Below are positions 24,216 through 37,724 of a DNA stretch of 64,000 nt, in pieces; the stretch's first letter is position 1; each line of letters begins with the position of its first letter. Origin of the DNA: Serratia symbiotica (GTDB lineage Bacteria; Pseudomonadota; Gammaproteobacteria; Enterobacterales; Enterobacteriaceae); the NCBI GenBank assembly GCA_011754105.1, contig JAAKDF010000003.1:1-64000 (forward strand). The letters run 5' to 3'. The notes beneath the pieces are model-generated. The model had not been told where the DNA came from. It was given only the letters and a program-made list of their open reading frames with translations, and did not search any database. The position numbers and the translations under genes were made by a program.

Positions 24216-25853
24216 TTAAGCTTTTTTCTTGTCGCGGCTATGCAGGCCACGTTTCTCTAAGCCGCGATAAATTAGCTGCTGCTGGATGATCGTCACCAGG
24301 TTACTGACGATGTAATATAGCACCAGACCGGACGGGAACCATAGGAAGAACACGGTGAAGATCACTGGTATAAAAGTCATGATTTTCTGCTGCATCGGAT
24401 CAGTAACTGTGGTTGGCGACATCTTCTGAATGAAGAACATCGTCACGCCCATAAGGATTGGCAGAATGTAGTACGGATCCTGAGCCGACAAATCATGGAT
24501 CCACAAGGCGAATGGCGCATTGCGCAGCTCCACCGAACCTATCAGCATGTAGTACAACGCCAGGAAGATTGGCATCTGGAATATCAATGGCAGGCAACCG
24601 CCCAGTGGATTCACTTTCTCCGATTTGTAAAGCGCTATCATTTCCTGGCTCATGCTCTGCTTGTCATCACCGATACGCTCACGCATCGCTTGCATCTTTG
24701 GTTGCAACATGCGCATTTTCGCCATTGAGGTGTACTGCGCTTTGGTCAGCGGGTACATGATGCCACGCACAATGAAGGTGATGATAATGATGGAGAAGCC
24801 CCAATTGCCTATAAAGCCATGAATAAACTTTAGCAGTTTGAACAGTGGCTGAGAGATAAACCAGAGCCAACCATAGTCTACGGTCAAGTCGAGATGCGCT
24901 GCCAATTGAGCCATCTGATCTTGCAGCTCTGGGCCAACCCAAAGGGTGGCATTCAACTGTTGCTGTGCACCGGGTTGCACCACCACCGGCGTTGATTTGA
25001 AGCCAATGGTGGACAGGTTATCGCCAGGATTAGCGGTATAGAAGGTGTTGATGCCCTGGGTAGACGGCACCCATGCGGTGACAAAGTACTGCTGCAACAT
25101 AGCAACCCAACCACCCTGAGTAGTGACATTAAGCTTATCATACTTGTCGAACGCGTATTTCTGGTATTTATCTTCGCTGGAAGAGTACGCTGCGCCACGG
25201 AAGGTGTGCAGAGCGAAGTTGTTACTGCCAGTGTCGCGGTGCTTAGGCAGCTCTGTAGTCTGCTTCATCTGGCCGAACAAGGTCAGCTCCAGCGGAGTGG
25301 TGCTTTTGTTATCGATGTAGTAATCAACGCTGACCGCGTAGTGGTTACGCTTGAGCACAAAAGTCTTGGTGTAGATAGTGCCGTCTTTACTGGTAAAAAT
25401 CAGCGGAATGCGACGCTCATTCTGGCCTTCCGGCAGGGTGTAGCTGTCTTGCACAGAATGGTACAGGGGGCGTTCACCATTTGCTGGATTATCTGGACCA
25501 TTTTTGCCGATCAGGCCGCTTTGCGCCTGATAAACAAATGATGGGGTGGTTTCTAGCAGTTGAAATGGCAGTGATGAACCCAGAGTTTCCGGGTAAGCCA
25601 ACAGTTTAGCTTGTTCGATATCACCCCCACGGGTGTTGATGGTCAGTGACAATACGTCAGTATTAACGGTTATCAGTTTACCTTGGCCACTGGCTGGCAC
25701 GGCCTGTCTGGCGGCATTATCGGCAGTTGCATTCGAAGTCTGTTGCGTGGTCTGAGCAGTTGGCTGCGGTGCGTTATCCGCTTGCCATGCCTGCCAGATC
25801 ATAAAAGACACGAACAGCAGAGCGATGAGGAGAAGATTGCGTTGCGAATCCAT
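24216..25853 (-). CDS. yidC: Membrane protein insertase
   Basis: 545-aa [26 protein letters not shown]...; conserved C-terminal insertase domain. Confidence 0.98.
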   Translation of the reverse strand: MDSQRNLLLIALLFVSFMIWQAWQADNAPQPTAQTTQQTSNATADNAARQAVPASGQGKLITVNTDVLSLTINTRGGDIEQAKLLAYPETLGSSLPFQLLETTPSFVYQAQSGLIGKNGPDNPANGERPLYHSVQDSYTLPEGQNERRIPLIFTSKDGTIYTKTFVLKRNHYAVSVDYYIDNKSTTPLELTLFGQMKQTTELPKHRDTGSNNFALHTFRGAAYSSSEDKYQKYAFDKYDKLNVTTQGGWVAMLQQYFVTAWVPSTQGINTFYTANPGDNLSTIGFKSTPVVVQPGAQQQLNATLWVGPELQDQMAQLAAHLDLTVDYGWLWFISQPLFKLLKFIHGFIGNWGFSIIIITFIVRGIMYPLTKAQYTSMAKMRMLQPKMQAMRERIGDDKQSMSQEMIALYKSEKVNPLGGCLPLIFQMPIFLALYYMLIGSVELRNAPFALWIHDLSAQDPYYILPILMGVTMFFIQKMSPTTVTDPMQQKIMTFIPVIFTVFFLWFPSGLVLYYIVSNLVTIIQQQLIYRGLEKRGLHSRDKKKA

Positions 25854-25855
25854 CG

Positions 25856-26122
25856 TTAGTATTCTCTATTATCGTCATTATCGTCAGTTTTCGGTGGCAC
25901 GGGATCAGAGCCACCTAGGTTCAAAGGATGGCATTTTAATATGCGTTTCAATGCCAACCAACTACCTTTTGTTATGCCAAACTGGCTTAGTGCCTCAATT
26001 ATGTAATGAGAGCATGTCGGCTGGAAACGACAATGTGGCCCCAGCAGTGGGCTGATAACGAATTGGTAAGCCCGTACCAGCCGGATCAGGATGAGGGAGC
26101 TTGTCGACAGTGGCGACGCCAT
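25856..26122 (-). CDS. yidD: Membrane protein insertion efficiency factor
   Basis: [23 protein letters not shown]...[25 protein letters not shown]. Confidence 0.95.
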   Translation of the reverse strand: MASPLSTSSLILIRLVRAYQFVISPLLGPHCRFQPTCSHYIIEALSQFGITKGSWLALKRILKCHPLNLGGSDPVPPKTDDNDDNREY

Positions 26123-26445
26123 AACTTTTCCAAAGCTTCCGTTAACGTGCAGTTATCCAAATCTGCTATCCCCTTTTTAGTCACTACGACAAAATCCATA
26201 GCCGGTAACTCGTGCTGGCGTTGACGGAAACTCTCGCGGGTTAGGCGTTTGATCCGGTTACGCTCATGCGCGCGCTTGACGTGCTTTTTGGCGACGGTGA
26301 GACCGATACGGGGGTGCCCCAGCCTATTCAGGCGGCCAAGAATAGTTATTTGCGGCGTGCAGAACCGTAGTGGCTGCTGGAAGACGAAAGTAAAATGACT
26401 GGAAGTTAGTAAACGTAACTCCCTAGGAAAAGCGATCTTAACCAC
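26086..26445 (-). CDS. rnpA: Ribonuclease P protein component
   Basis: 119-aa ORF with RNR-type motif [15 protein letters not shown]. Standard position between rpmH and yidD. Confidence 0.95.
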   Translation of the reverse strand: MVKIAFPRELRLLTSSHFTFVFQQPLRFCTPQITILGRLNRLGHPRIGLTVAKKHVKRAHERNRIKRLTRESFRQRQHELPAMDFVVVTKKGIADLDNCTLTEALEKLWRRHCRQAPSS

Positions 26446-26463
26446 TCAGCGGGTTAACTTTTA

Positions 26464-26616
<153 letters not shown>

Positions 26617-26957
26617 CTAAACTTAAAATAAAGACTGACTGAGTAAGTTGGATGCGTTTGGCTACTACTCGGCGTAATAAAATGACCAGCATCTCAACCG
26701 CAATTTATAAAGAAGCGGGATTGTAATAATTGCACCGCCCTGAGTCAATTTACATTGCGCTAGTCTACTAGATTATCTGCTAAAACAGGGGAATTTCCGG
26801 TTTTGGCTTGTGGATCGCTCCAAGATATTTTGCCCGGTTAATGGTGCTAAATCCATAAAAGTAACCTAAGTATCATATATCGGATAACAATTATACGGAC
26901 TTAGGGTGAAATCGCAAGGAAACCTTAGATATCATTCTCTTTATCTCATAAATCTTC

Positions 26958-27068
26958 CGTGGATAACCGATTTACAATGTAAAAATTGTAGGCTCACTGA
27001 GCGCGATCTTGACTGTAATGCGGCATCATGGGTTAAAATAACGCTGCCTACAGCGGACCTGTGGATAA
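26958..27068. promoter_or_regulatory. DnaA boxes in the rpmH-dnaA intergenic region
   Basis: TGTGGATAA at 27060-27068 (perfect TTATCCACA on minus) and CGTGGATAA at 26958-26966 (one mismatch), both upstream of dnaA. Confidence 0.65.
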
Positions 27069-27305
27069 AATGGATCTAATCTGTGAGGAAGATGAGGATC
27101 TCTGGCACGTATTGAGCTATGATCCTGAATTGCAATCGTGATCTCCCAAGTAGGGATATTAAAGAAAATAAACCGTTGAAGACGAAGACGGTTAACATAC
27201 CCCACAGGGTAAACAGCCGATGCCGGGTATGTATTAAAAATCATGAGTTATAAATAAAACAGTAGCCTGATTCTTATTATTGATCTTGTTCGAGTGGAGT
27301 CCGCC

Positions 27306-28688
27306 GTGTCACTTTCGCTTTGGCAGCAATGTCTTGCCCGATTGCAGGATAAATTACCTGCCACAGAATTTAGTATGTGGATACGCCCATTACAGGCGCA
27401 ACTGAGTGACAATACCCTAGAGCTGTATGCACCTAATCGTTTTGTGCTAGATTGGGTTCGCGATAAATACTTAAACAATATCAATGGTCTGCTAAATGAT
27501 TTCTGTGGTACAGATGCGCCTTTGCTGCGTTTTGAAGTGGGCAGTAAACCTATCAGCCAAATTATCAGCCAGACCCTAGCCATCAACGCTTCGGCTGCAC
27601 CGGTGGCACGCACTGCGCCTTCGCGCCCAAGCTGGGACAATGCAGCGCCGCAGCCTGAACTATCTTACCGCTCTAACGTTAACCCAAAGCATATCTTTGA
27701 TAACTTTGTTGAGGGTAAATCCAACCAGTTGGCGCGCGCGGCGGCACGTCAGGTGGCGGACAACCCTGGATGTGCCTATAATCCGTTGTTTCTGTATGGC
27801 GGCACAGGCTTGGGTAAAACTCACCTGATACACGCGGTCGGCAACGGTATCATGGCGCGCAAAGCCAATGCCAAAGTAGTTTACATGCACTCTGAGCGCT
27901 TTGTGCAAGACATGGTTAAAGCTTTGCAAAACAACGCTATTGAAGAATTTAAGCGTTATTATCGCTCAGTCGATGCGTTGCTGATCGATGACATTCAGTT
28001 CTTTGCCAAAAAGGAGCGTTCGCAGGAAGAGTTCTTCCATACCTTTAACGCTTTGTTGGAAGGAAATCAGCAGATCATACTGACCTCGGATCGCTATCCA
28101 AAAGAGATTAGCGGGGTAGAGGATCGTCTTAAATCTCGCTTCGGCTGGGGGCTAACGGTGGCTATCGAACCGCCGGAGCTGGAAACCCGTGTAGCGATCT
28201 TGATGAAAAAGGCCGACGAGAACGATATTTATCTGCCTGGCGAAGTGGCTTTCTTTATTGCCAAGCGTCTACGTTCTAACGTACGTGAGCTAGAAGGCGC
28301 GTTGAACCGCGTGATCGCTAACGCAAACTTTACTGGCCGTGCCATCACCATCGACTTCGTGCGTGAAGCCTTGCGCGACTTGTTAGCGTTGCAAGAAAAG
28401 CTGGTCACTATCGATAATATTCAGAAGACAGTAGCAGAGTACTATAAAATCAAAGTCTCGGATTTGCTGTCTAAGCGGCGTTCGCGTTCAGTTGCCCGCC
28501 CACGACAAATGGCGATGGCATTAGCAAAAGAACTCACCAACCACAGCCTGCCAGAAATCGGCGATGCATTTGGTGGCCGCGATCATACCACGGTGTTGCA
28601 CGCCTGCCGGAAGATCGAGCAGTTACGTGAGGAAATTAATGACATCAAAGATGATTTCTCTAATTTAATCAGAATATTATCTTCCTAG
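27306..28688 (+). CDS. dnaA: Chromosomal replication initiator protein
   Basis: GTG start at 27306 gives [30 protein letters not shown]; Walker [10 protein letters not shown]; DnaA signature [16 protein letters not shown]. Confidence 0.97.
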   Translation: MSLSLWQQCLARLQDKLPATEFSMWIRPLQAQLSDNTLELYAPNRFVLDWVRDKYLNNINGLLNDFCGTDAPLLRFEVGSKPISQIISQTLAINASAAPVARTAPSRPSWDNAAPQPELSYRSNVNPKHIFDNFVEGKSNQLARAAARQVADNPGCAYNPLFLYGGTGLGKTHLIHAVGNGIMARKANAKVVYMHSERFVQDMVKALQNNAIEEFKRYYRSVDALLIDDIQFFAKKERSQEEFFHTFNALLEGNQQIILTSDRYPKEISGVEDRLKSRFGWGLTVAIEPPELETRVAILMKKADENDIYLPGEVAFFIAKRLRSNVRELEGALNRVIANANFTGRAITIDFVREALRDLLALQEKLVTIDNIQKTVAEYYKIKVSDLLSKRRSRSVARPRQMAMALAKELTNHSLPEIGDAFGGRDHTTVLHACRKIEQLREEINDIKDDFSNLIRILSS

Positions 28689-28692
28689 CGCT

Positions 28693-29793
28693 ATGAAATT
28701 TATCGTTGAACGTGAGCATCTGTTAAAACCGTTACAACAGGTGAGTAGCCCATTGGGTGGCCGCCCAACGCTACCGGTTCTGGGTAACCTGCTGTTGCAG
28801 GTGATAGAAAGTTCTCTGTTGCTAACCGGCACCGATCTAGATATGGAGATGGTGGCTCGCGTCGCCTTGTCCCAGCCTCATGAATCTGGTGCGACAACCG
28901 TGCCCGCGCGTAAATTCTTTGATATATGCCGTGGCTTGCCTGAAGGGGCAGAGATCACCGTAACGCTGGAAAACGAACGCATATTAGTGCGTTCTGGCCG
29001 CAGCCGTTTCTCGTTGTCCACACTGCCAGCATCAGATTTTCCGAACTTGGACGATTGGCAGAGCGAAGTGGAATTTACCCTGCCGCAGGCAACGCTGAAG
29101 CGCCTGATCGAAGCCACCCAATTTTCGATGGCCCATCAAGACGTGCGTTATTACCTGAACGGCATGCTATTTGAAACCGAAGGCGAAGAGCTGCGTACTA
29201 TCGCCACTGATGGTCACCGTCTTGCGGTATGCGCAATGCCAATAGGTCAACAGCTACCGTCACATTCGGTAATCGTGCCGCGTAAAGGGGTGATGGAACT
29301 AGTGCGGCTGCTGGATAACGGTGATAATCCATTGCAATTGCAGATTGGTAGCAACAATATTCGCGCCCATGTAGGGGATTATATCTTTACCTCCAAGCTG
29401 GTTGATGGCCGTTTCCCTGATTATAGCCGTGTGTTGCCGAAGAACCCCGATAAAATACTAGAAGCGAGCTGTGATCTGCTCAAGCAGGCATTTGCCCGCG
29501 CGGCTATCTTGTCTAACGAGAAATTTCGTGGTGTGCGGTTATACGCCAGCCATAACCAGTTGAAGATCACCGCTAACAATCCTGAACAGGAAGAAGCGGA
29601 AGAGATCATGGATGTCAGCTATGAAGGTACAGAGATAGAAATTGGCTTCAATGTCAGCTATTTACTGGACGTTTTGAACGCCCTTAAGAGTGAAAATGTG
29701 CGCCTACTGCTCACCGATTCGGTATCCAGCATGCAGATTGCAGATGGCGTCAGCCATGCGGCGTCTTACGTCGTCATGCCAATGCATCTCTGA
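28693..29793 (+). CDS. dnaN: DNA polymerase III beta clamp
   Basis: 366-aa ORF MKFIVEREHLLKPLQQVSSPLGGRPTLPVLGNLLLQV...VMPMHL. Confidence 0.98.
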   Translation: MKFIVEREHLLKPLQQVSSPLGGRPTLPVLGNLLLQVIESSLLLTGTDLDMEMVARVALSQPHESGATTVPARKFFDICRGLPEGAEITVTLENERILVRSGRSRFSLSTLPASDFPNLDDWQSEVEFTLPQATLKRLIEATQFSMAHQDVRYYLNGMLFETEGEELRTIATDGHRLAVCAMPIGQQLPSHSVIVPRKGVMELVRLLDNGDNPLQLQIGSNNIRAHVGDYIFTSKLVDGRFPDYSRVLPKNPDKILEASCDLLKQAFARAAILSNEKFRGVRLYASHNQLKITANNPEQEEAEEIMDVSYEGTEIEIGFNVSYLLDVLNALKSENVRLLLTDSVSSMQIADGVSHAASYVVMPMHL

Positions 29794-29948
29794 ACGATAG
29801 TGGGCATTTTTACTTGCCTCTTTGCGATTAGACAGTGCCAGCAATCCTAACGTACTCCGTGTATGTTACGGTTTCTGCGCGATGGCCGCACGCAAATAGT
29901 CAGCGACGATTACGATCTGGGTTGTTCGATGATTAAGATAACTGCAGC

Positions 29949-31001
29949 ATGGCTTGAATGCGTTTAATGATTAAAGATTTTTGCAATATCGAAGCGGCGG
30001 ATTTGGCGCTGGTACCGGGATTCAACTTTCTTTTTGGTACCAACGGCAGTGGGAAAAACAGTATGCTGGCGGCGGTGTATACCCTCGTCCATGGGTGCTC
30101 TTTCCGTAGTTTACAAGCCGGGCTGGTGATCCACCATGAGCAGCCAGAATTCGTATTGCACGGCCGTATTAACGGCGTAAAAAGTGAGATATCCGTAGGA
30201 TTAAGCAAGAATCGGCAGAGTGAGAGCAAAGTACGTATCGATGGCAGTGATAGTCACAAAGTGGCTGATCCAGCGCAACTATTACCGATGCAGCTAATGA
30301 CTCCCGAAGGTTTTACCCTGATAAACGGCGGCCAGAAATTCCAGCGCGCCTTTTTGGACTGTGGATGTCTTCATAACGCTCCCAGTTTCTTCACCGCCTG
30401 GAGTCACCTTAAACGGTTACTAAAGCAGCGCAATGCGGCACCGCGCCTGATCAGTCGTTATGCACAGATTCGCGTTTGGGATCAGCAGCTTATCCCATTG
30501 TCCGAGCGCATAAGTGAGTGGCGAGCAAAATATAGCGAGGCGATCTTTGTAGATATCGCCTCGACCTGCGCGCAGTTTCTGCCCAAATTTGCCATGAGTT
30601 TTTCTTTTCAGCGCGGCGGGGGAAAAGAGAGCGACTACGGAGAACTTCTGGAGCGATTGTTTCAACGCGACAGAGCGTTGACCTATAACGCAGCCCGGCC
30701 GCATAAGGCTGACTTCCGCATCCGTGCCGATGGCACGCCGGTAGAGGATTTATTATCGCGCTGTAAACTGAAATTGATGATGTGCGCATTGCGCTTAGAG
30801 CAAGGTGAATTTTTTACCCGGCAGAGCGGGCGGCGTTGCATTTACCTGATTGATGGTTTTGCCTACAAGATTGATATTAACTGTCGCAGGTTGCTGGCTG
30901 ATCGCCTGAAAGTCACTAAGGCCCAAGTAACTTGTTCAGCGCTTACTGCGCTGAACAAGCTACCGACATGGCCGGTAAAAATTGTAAGATGTTCCGTGTA
31001 G
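29949..31001 (+). pseudogene. recF: RecF, probable cryptic pseudogene with degraded ATPase motifs
   Basis: Canonical start ATG-GCT at 29949 is followed by TGA. ORF restarts at 29958. Walker A reads GTNGSGKNS, signature [10 protein letters not shown], Walker [14 protein letters not shown]; the C-terminus is out of frame. Confidence 0.85.
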
Positions 31002-31037
31002 AAGAAGGTACAAATAGCGGTTCAACCACAAGACTAA

Positions 31038-33470
<2,433 letters not shown>

Positions 33471-33485
33471 CAGGTTATTGCCATG

Positions 33486-33518
33486 AAAATCTGCGCCGGT
33501 CGAACTGGCGCAGATTTT
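33486..33518 (+). terminator. Hairpin downstream of gyrB
   Basis: Perfect 12-bp inverted repeat aaaatctgcgcc / ggcgcagatttt. Confidence 0.75.
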
Positions 33519-33530
33519 GGGATGATAAGC

Positions 33531-33690
33531 GGCTTTGTTGAATAAATCGAACTTTTCCCCTCCCCCAGGATAAGATCACGCCTCCACCGTACATTACAGG
33601 CAGTCCCGTGGAAAAGCAGACGTTCAGAATTACCCACTGGAGCACCTACAAGTAACGTCCTTATTTATTACCCTGGGTTCCATCACCTTC
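33531..33690 (+). mobile_element. Fragment of a second IS903-like lineage (left end)
   Basis: ggctttgttgaataaatcgaac terminal repeat, then VEKQTFRITHWSTY and (frame-shifted) LGSITFW, resembling an IS903 transposase N-terminus. Confidence 0.65.
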
Positions 33691-34058
33691 TGGTGAGACA
33701 ATGTCAACGCTAAGACCTTTGGCCGTTTGGAGATCGGGATATTTTCCTGGACTATTTTATGGTGTGATACCAAATTGTCGCCGGTACATTTTCGTACTCA
33801 CTGCACCCAGTGACAGTATAATACTGTGCTCAGTATACCAATATATATCAGTATCCACATGCAACATAAAGTTGTCCAGCGCCACACATGCCCACTATCG
33901 AATCTACTACATTTTAGTTTTCAGTCTACTGGAGAACCCTTCGCATGCTGCGTTATACTAAGAGTGTAGTGGATCACAAAATCAGGACACCTGGATAGCT
34001 TATTTCCACCATTCTTCATACAACGCAAGGTGGTACCGCCACCATTATTTGTGTGAGG

Positions 34059-35001
34059 GGCGTTGTTAAATAAATCGAACATTTGGCCGGCACTAAGATC
34101 AGATCACTTTCCTTCTGTCAAAATAGCGACATGGCGTGGCCAAGCAAAAGTTCAAGATCACCAACTGTAAGGCTTACAATAACTACCTTATCACTAGGAG
34201 ATCAATCACTTTCTGGGTGGATGAAACGGCACTTCACGTCTAGTACTACTAGGCAAAAACTTCTCTGCGTGGTCGCCCACAACATTATTCCAATATGGCA
34301 TGGAAATGACCCGCGTCTTGATGCTGAAACGTATTTTCGGCTTGATACTTCGCCCCTCCAGGGCTTCGTCGACTCCATTTTTACACTGATGAAAGTGCCG
34401 TTGAACTACCCGTACTTCACCACATCAGTAAGCGTGCGAAGTCCCTCAGTATCCTATTTAAAAACCCAACGCCGGATGAAATTGCGCACCTCGTTATAAA
34501 ACACGGTCAGGGAAAACGGCGGATCTGACGAAAACTGCATTTGACCGTAGATACAGAAACACATGAGGTTATCTGTACTGACCTTTCCTTGAGCAATATC
34601 AACAATACGGAAGCCTTCCCAGGCCTCATCCGCCAGACGTACCGTAAAATTAAAGCCGCCTCGGCGGATGAGGCTTACGATAGGCGAGTGAGTCATGATG
34701 AGTTAAGGCGCAAGAAGATAAGGGCGTTAATACCGCCCAGAAGCGGCGCCCGTTATTAGTCGGCAGACTATGCAGACTTAAATTAAGCGGTGGCAAACCA
34801 GCGCCTTACCGGAGACAACACAAGGAGGAAAAGTATGGTAGGCTACCACAGACTTTCAATAACCGAAACAGAGATGTACAGAGTAAAGCAGCTATTTAGT
34901 GGTTACCTGTCGCTGCGAGATTATGATAAGCAAGTTGCAGAGGCTATTGCGATGATCTGTGCATTAAACAAGATGACGCTGGCCGGTATGCCAGCGTCAT
35001 C
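34059..35001 (+). mobile_element. IS903-like element lacking its right end
   Basis: Left end ggcgttgttaaataaatcgaac; transposase pieces incl. LTVDTETHEVICTDLSLSNINNTEAFPGLIRQTYRKIKAASADEAYDRRVSHDELRRKKIRALIPPRSGARY and MYRVKQLFSGYLSLRDYDKQVAEAIAMICALNKMTLAGMP. Confidence 0.85.
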
Positions 35002-35142
35002 CAGGGCTTTATCGAAATTGAAGGGTTGAGACATGTGTCATCCCTTTTTGATTATATATTGAATTAAATGATATGGGATTTCTAAAACTCCTTATAAATG
35101 ACAATACGGTATCTCGTTATGGTTGGGCAATAAATTCTGCAC

Positions 35143-35160
35143 GGCTTTATTGAATAAATC
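35143..35160. repeat. Isolated IS903-like terminal repeat
   Basis: ggctttattgaataaatc, one mismatch from ggctttgttgaataaatc at 33531. Confidence 0.6.
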
Positions 35161-35315
35161 AAAATTTTGCCCTTACCCATAATCAGAGCAAGCATCCCCG
35201 TGGCAATACAATAATGTACGACTACAAGGGATAGGCTCTTAGCCTGCGGCGTGTTGTTATGCTACTCTAATCTACCTTCACTTTACAAATAATGTATCTC
35301 CACCCTGGAGGAAAC

Positions 35316-35498
35316 ATGGATCACCGTTTACTCGAAATCGTTGCTTGCCCGGTCTGCAACGGTAATCTTTATTTTAACAAAGAAAACCAAGAACTGATTT
35401 GCAAGGTAGATGGCTTGGCTTATCCATTGCGCGATAGCATCCCAGTGCTGTTGGAAGACGCCGCGCGTGCACTCTGTGTGGATGAGAAGCATAGATGA
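35316..35498 (+). CDS. ycaR: Trm112-family small protein
   Basis: [51 protein letters not shown]; overlaps kdsB. Confidence 0.93.
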   Translation: MDHRLLEIVACPVCNGNLYFNKENQELICKVDGLAYPLRDSIPVLLEDAARALCVDEKHR

Positions 35499-36241
35499 GT
35501 TTCATTGTTATTATCCCTGCCCGCTATGCATCAACCCGTGTGCCTGCCAAACCGTTGGCCGATATTAACGGCAAGCCGATGGTGGTGCATGTGATGGCGC
35601 GAGCGCGTGAATCCGGTGCCAGCCGTGTGATCGTGGCGGTCGACCATCCAGAGGTAGCCAAAGCGGTTGAGGCTGCTGGCGGTGAAATCTGTATGACCAG
35701 TCTGAATCATCATTCCGGTACCGAACGCCTGGCAGAAGTGATTGAACATTACGGCATTGACGATGACCAGATCATCGTCAATATGCAAGGTGACGAGCCG
35801 ATGATCCCACCGCTTATCGTGCGTCAGGTGGCGGAAAATCTGGCAGCTAGTTGCGCTGGCATGGCCACATTAGCGGTGCCGATCAATAGCGCCGAAGAAG
35901 CCTTTAACCCCCATGCGGTTAAAGTAGTGATAGATGTGCAGGGGTACGCGCTCTATTTTTCTCGCGCCACTATTCCCTGTGATCGTCAGCGCTTCGACAC
36001 ATCGCAAGACATCATTTGCGACACCCTGATGCGGCACATCGGCATTTACGCCTACCGCGCTAGCTTTGTCCGCCGTTACGTTAGTTGGCAGCCGAGTCAG
36101 TTGGAACAAATTGAATTGTTAGAACAATTGCGGGTGCTATGGTACGGCGAAAAAATACATGTTGCGGTTGCCAAGGTCATACCGAGCGTGGGAGTCGATA
36201 CGCCTAATGATCTACAGCGTGTGCGCGACAGCCTGTGCTAA
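35495..36241 (+). CDS. kdsB: 3-deoxy-manno-octulosonate cytidylyltransferase
   Basis: 248-aa [34 protein letters not shown]...[16 protein letters not shown]. Confidence 0.97.
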   Translation: MSFIVIIPARYASTRVPAKPLADINGKPMVVHVMARARESGASRVIVAVDHPEVAKAVEAAGGEICMTSLNHHSGTERLAEVIEHYGIDDDQIIVNMQGDEPMIPPLIVRQVAENLAASCAGMATLAVPINSAEEAFNPHAVKVVIDVQGYALYFSRATIPCDRQRFDTSQDIICDTLMRHIGIYAYRASFVRRYVSWQPSQLEQIELLEQLRVLWYGEKIHVAVAKVIPSVGVDTPNDLQRVRDSLC

Positions 36242-36277
36242 ATGCCGATGGCATACAGTATATTTCACCTGGTATAA

Positions 36278-37032
36278 CTAATCGCCACCAGCCTCATCGG
36301 TGCCTGTCAAACGCTGACATAGGCTACCTAAAGTCTCATACAACGCATTTTTGCTGTGGCTGAGGAACACATGGCGGAAGGCATAACGCGCTGCTAAGTA
36401 TTCAATGGTAAGCTGATCGCCAGTTGGTTGGCTAGCGCGGGGATGGGGTGCAGCCCCATAGCTTTGAAAAAACGCATTTCTCACGGCATATCCTTGGCAG
36501 ACGTCACCAGTATAAACGGCTGGTTGCCAACCAGCACCAACACTTTCCCCGCTTCCTGCTTGGGGTTCAATGGGTGCGCTCTAGCCTAAGGATATCTCGC
36601 TAGAATTTCCGCGACTCGGGCGTCGGTAGCGGCGGTGCTGAGTGTGTTTACGCCACTCGCGCCGGTAAGCACCATCTTGGCACCCGGATGAGTGAGATAT
36701 AACCTTACTGCCTTTGTCACGCGCGGCAGGCTGTTACCGATTAGGTTTGAACTCGGTATCCAGTCTGGGTTGAAGGTATAGCCTCCCCCAAGCAACACGA
36801 TAAAATTCACCAGATCATGGCCCAGGGAGGTCTGGTATTCGGATTCGATCAGCCGCGTAGTGCAGGCTGAAAAGCAATAGCCAATTGATTGTCAAAATAG
36901 TTTTGCCACTTTTTTGCCAGCGAGTACACCACAGCAACAGCAGCGGGGGCAGAGGCATCAACAGTGCGCCAATAAGTTTTTTCAGGTTGAACAGCAGCAA
37001 AATCAGATCCTCTTGGGCGAAAAAACGGCATA
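36278..37032 (-). pseudogene. elyC: ElyC (YcbC) envelope biogenesis factor pseudogene
   Basis: LFNLKKLIGALLMPLPPLLLLWCTRWQKSGKTILTINWLLLF, NFIVLLGGGYTFNPDWIPSSNLIGNSLPRVTKAVRLYLTHPGAKMVLTGAS and C-terminal NALYETLGSLCQRLTG in separate frames. Confidence 0.85.
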
Positions 37033-37082
37033 AGAGCATAAACTGCTCGCAAGAAGATACCTTCTAAGCCAGTCTGTGCCAG

Positions 37083-37724
37083 ACTAGCGAGTTTCCCAAA
37101 TTTTGACGATATTGCCGAAAAATTTGTGCGTAATATTTGCGGTACTACCAAAGGGGAAATTTACCAGGAGATTATCCAGCGTGCTGCACTGTTAGATTAA
37201 CAGAAAGGTGTCAGCCAGAAAATGCAATTTATACAAAGTTCGGAGCAGGATATCGCTCAATATTTAGCACAGCCGGTAGATCTGATATTGTTTCATGCCG
37301 TACTTGAATGGATCTCTGAACCCGAAGCGGCGTTGCAGCAGTTATTCGGCTGTCTGCTACCTGGTGGTGCGTTGTCGCTGATATTCTTTAACGCTAATGG
37401 CCTTGTGATGCGCAACGCGGTATTGAGTAATTTTCAACTAGTAAATCCGGTGGTCAGAAGACGCAGAAAGCGCTCGATGTTGCCGCAACATCCCCAACAT
37501 CCGCTGCTGATATATGGCTGGCTGGAACATATGGGCATGAGCATATGTGGAAAAACTGGTGTGCGAATATTCCACGATTATTTACAAAGCAGACAGTTAT
37601 AGACGCAAAAATTTCAACAGTTACTGGCGCTTGAACAGCACTATTGTCGTCAGGAGCCTTACGTGAATTTGAGGCGCTATATCCACGTCATAACGCGCAA
37701 ACCCGACCTGAAGGACGAACTATG
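37083..37724 (+). pseudogene. cmoM: CmoM (SmtA) tRNA methyltransferase pseudogene
   Basis: NFDDIAEKFVRNICGTTKGEIYQEII... then GVSQKMQFIQSSEQDIAQYLAQPVDLILFHAVLEWISEPEAALQQLFGCLLPGGALSLIFFNANGLVMRNAV. The SAM-binding segment between them is missing. Confidence 0.85.
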
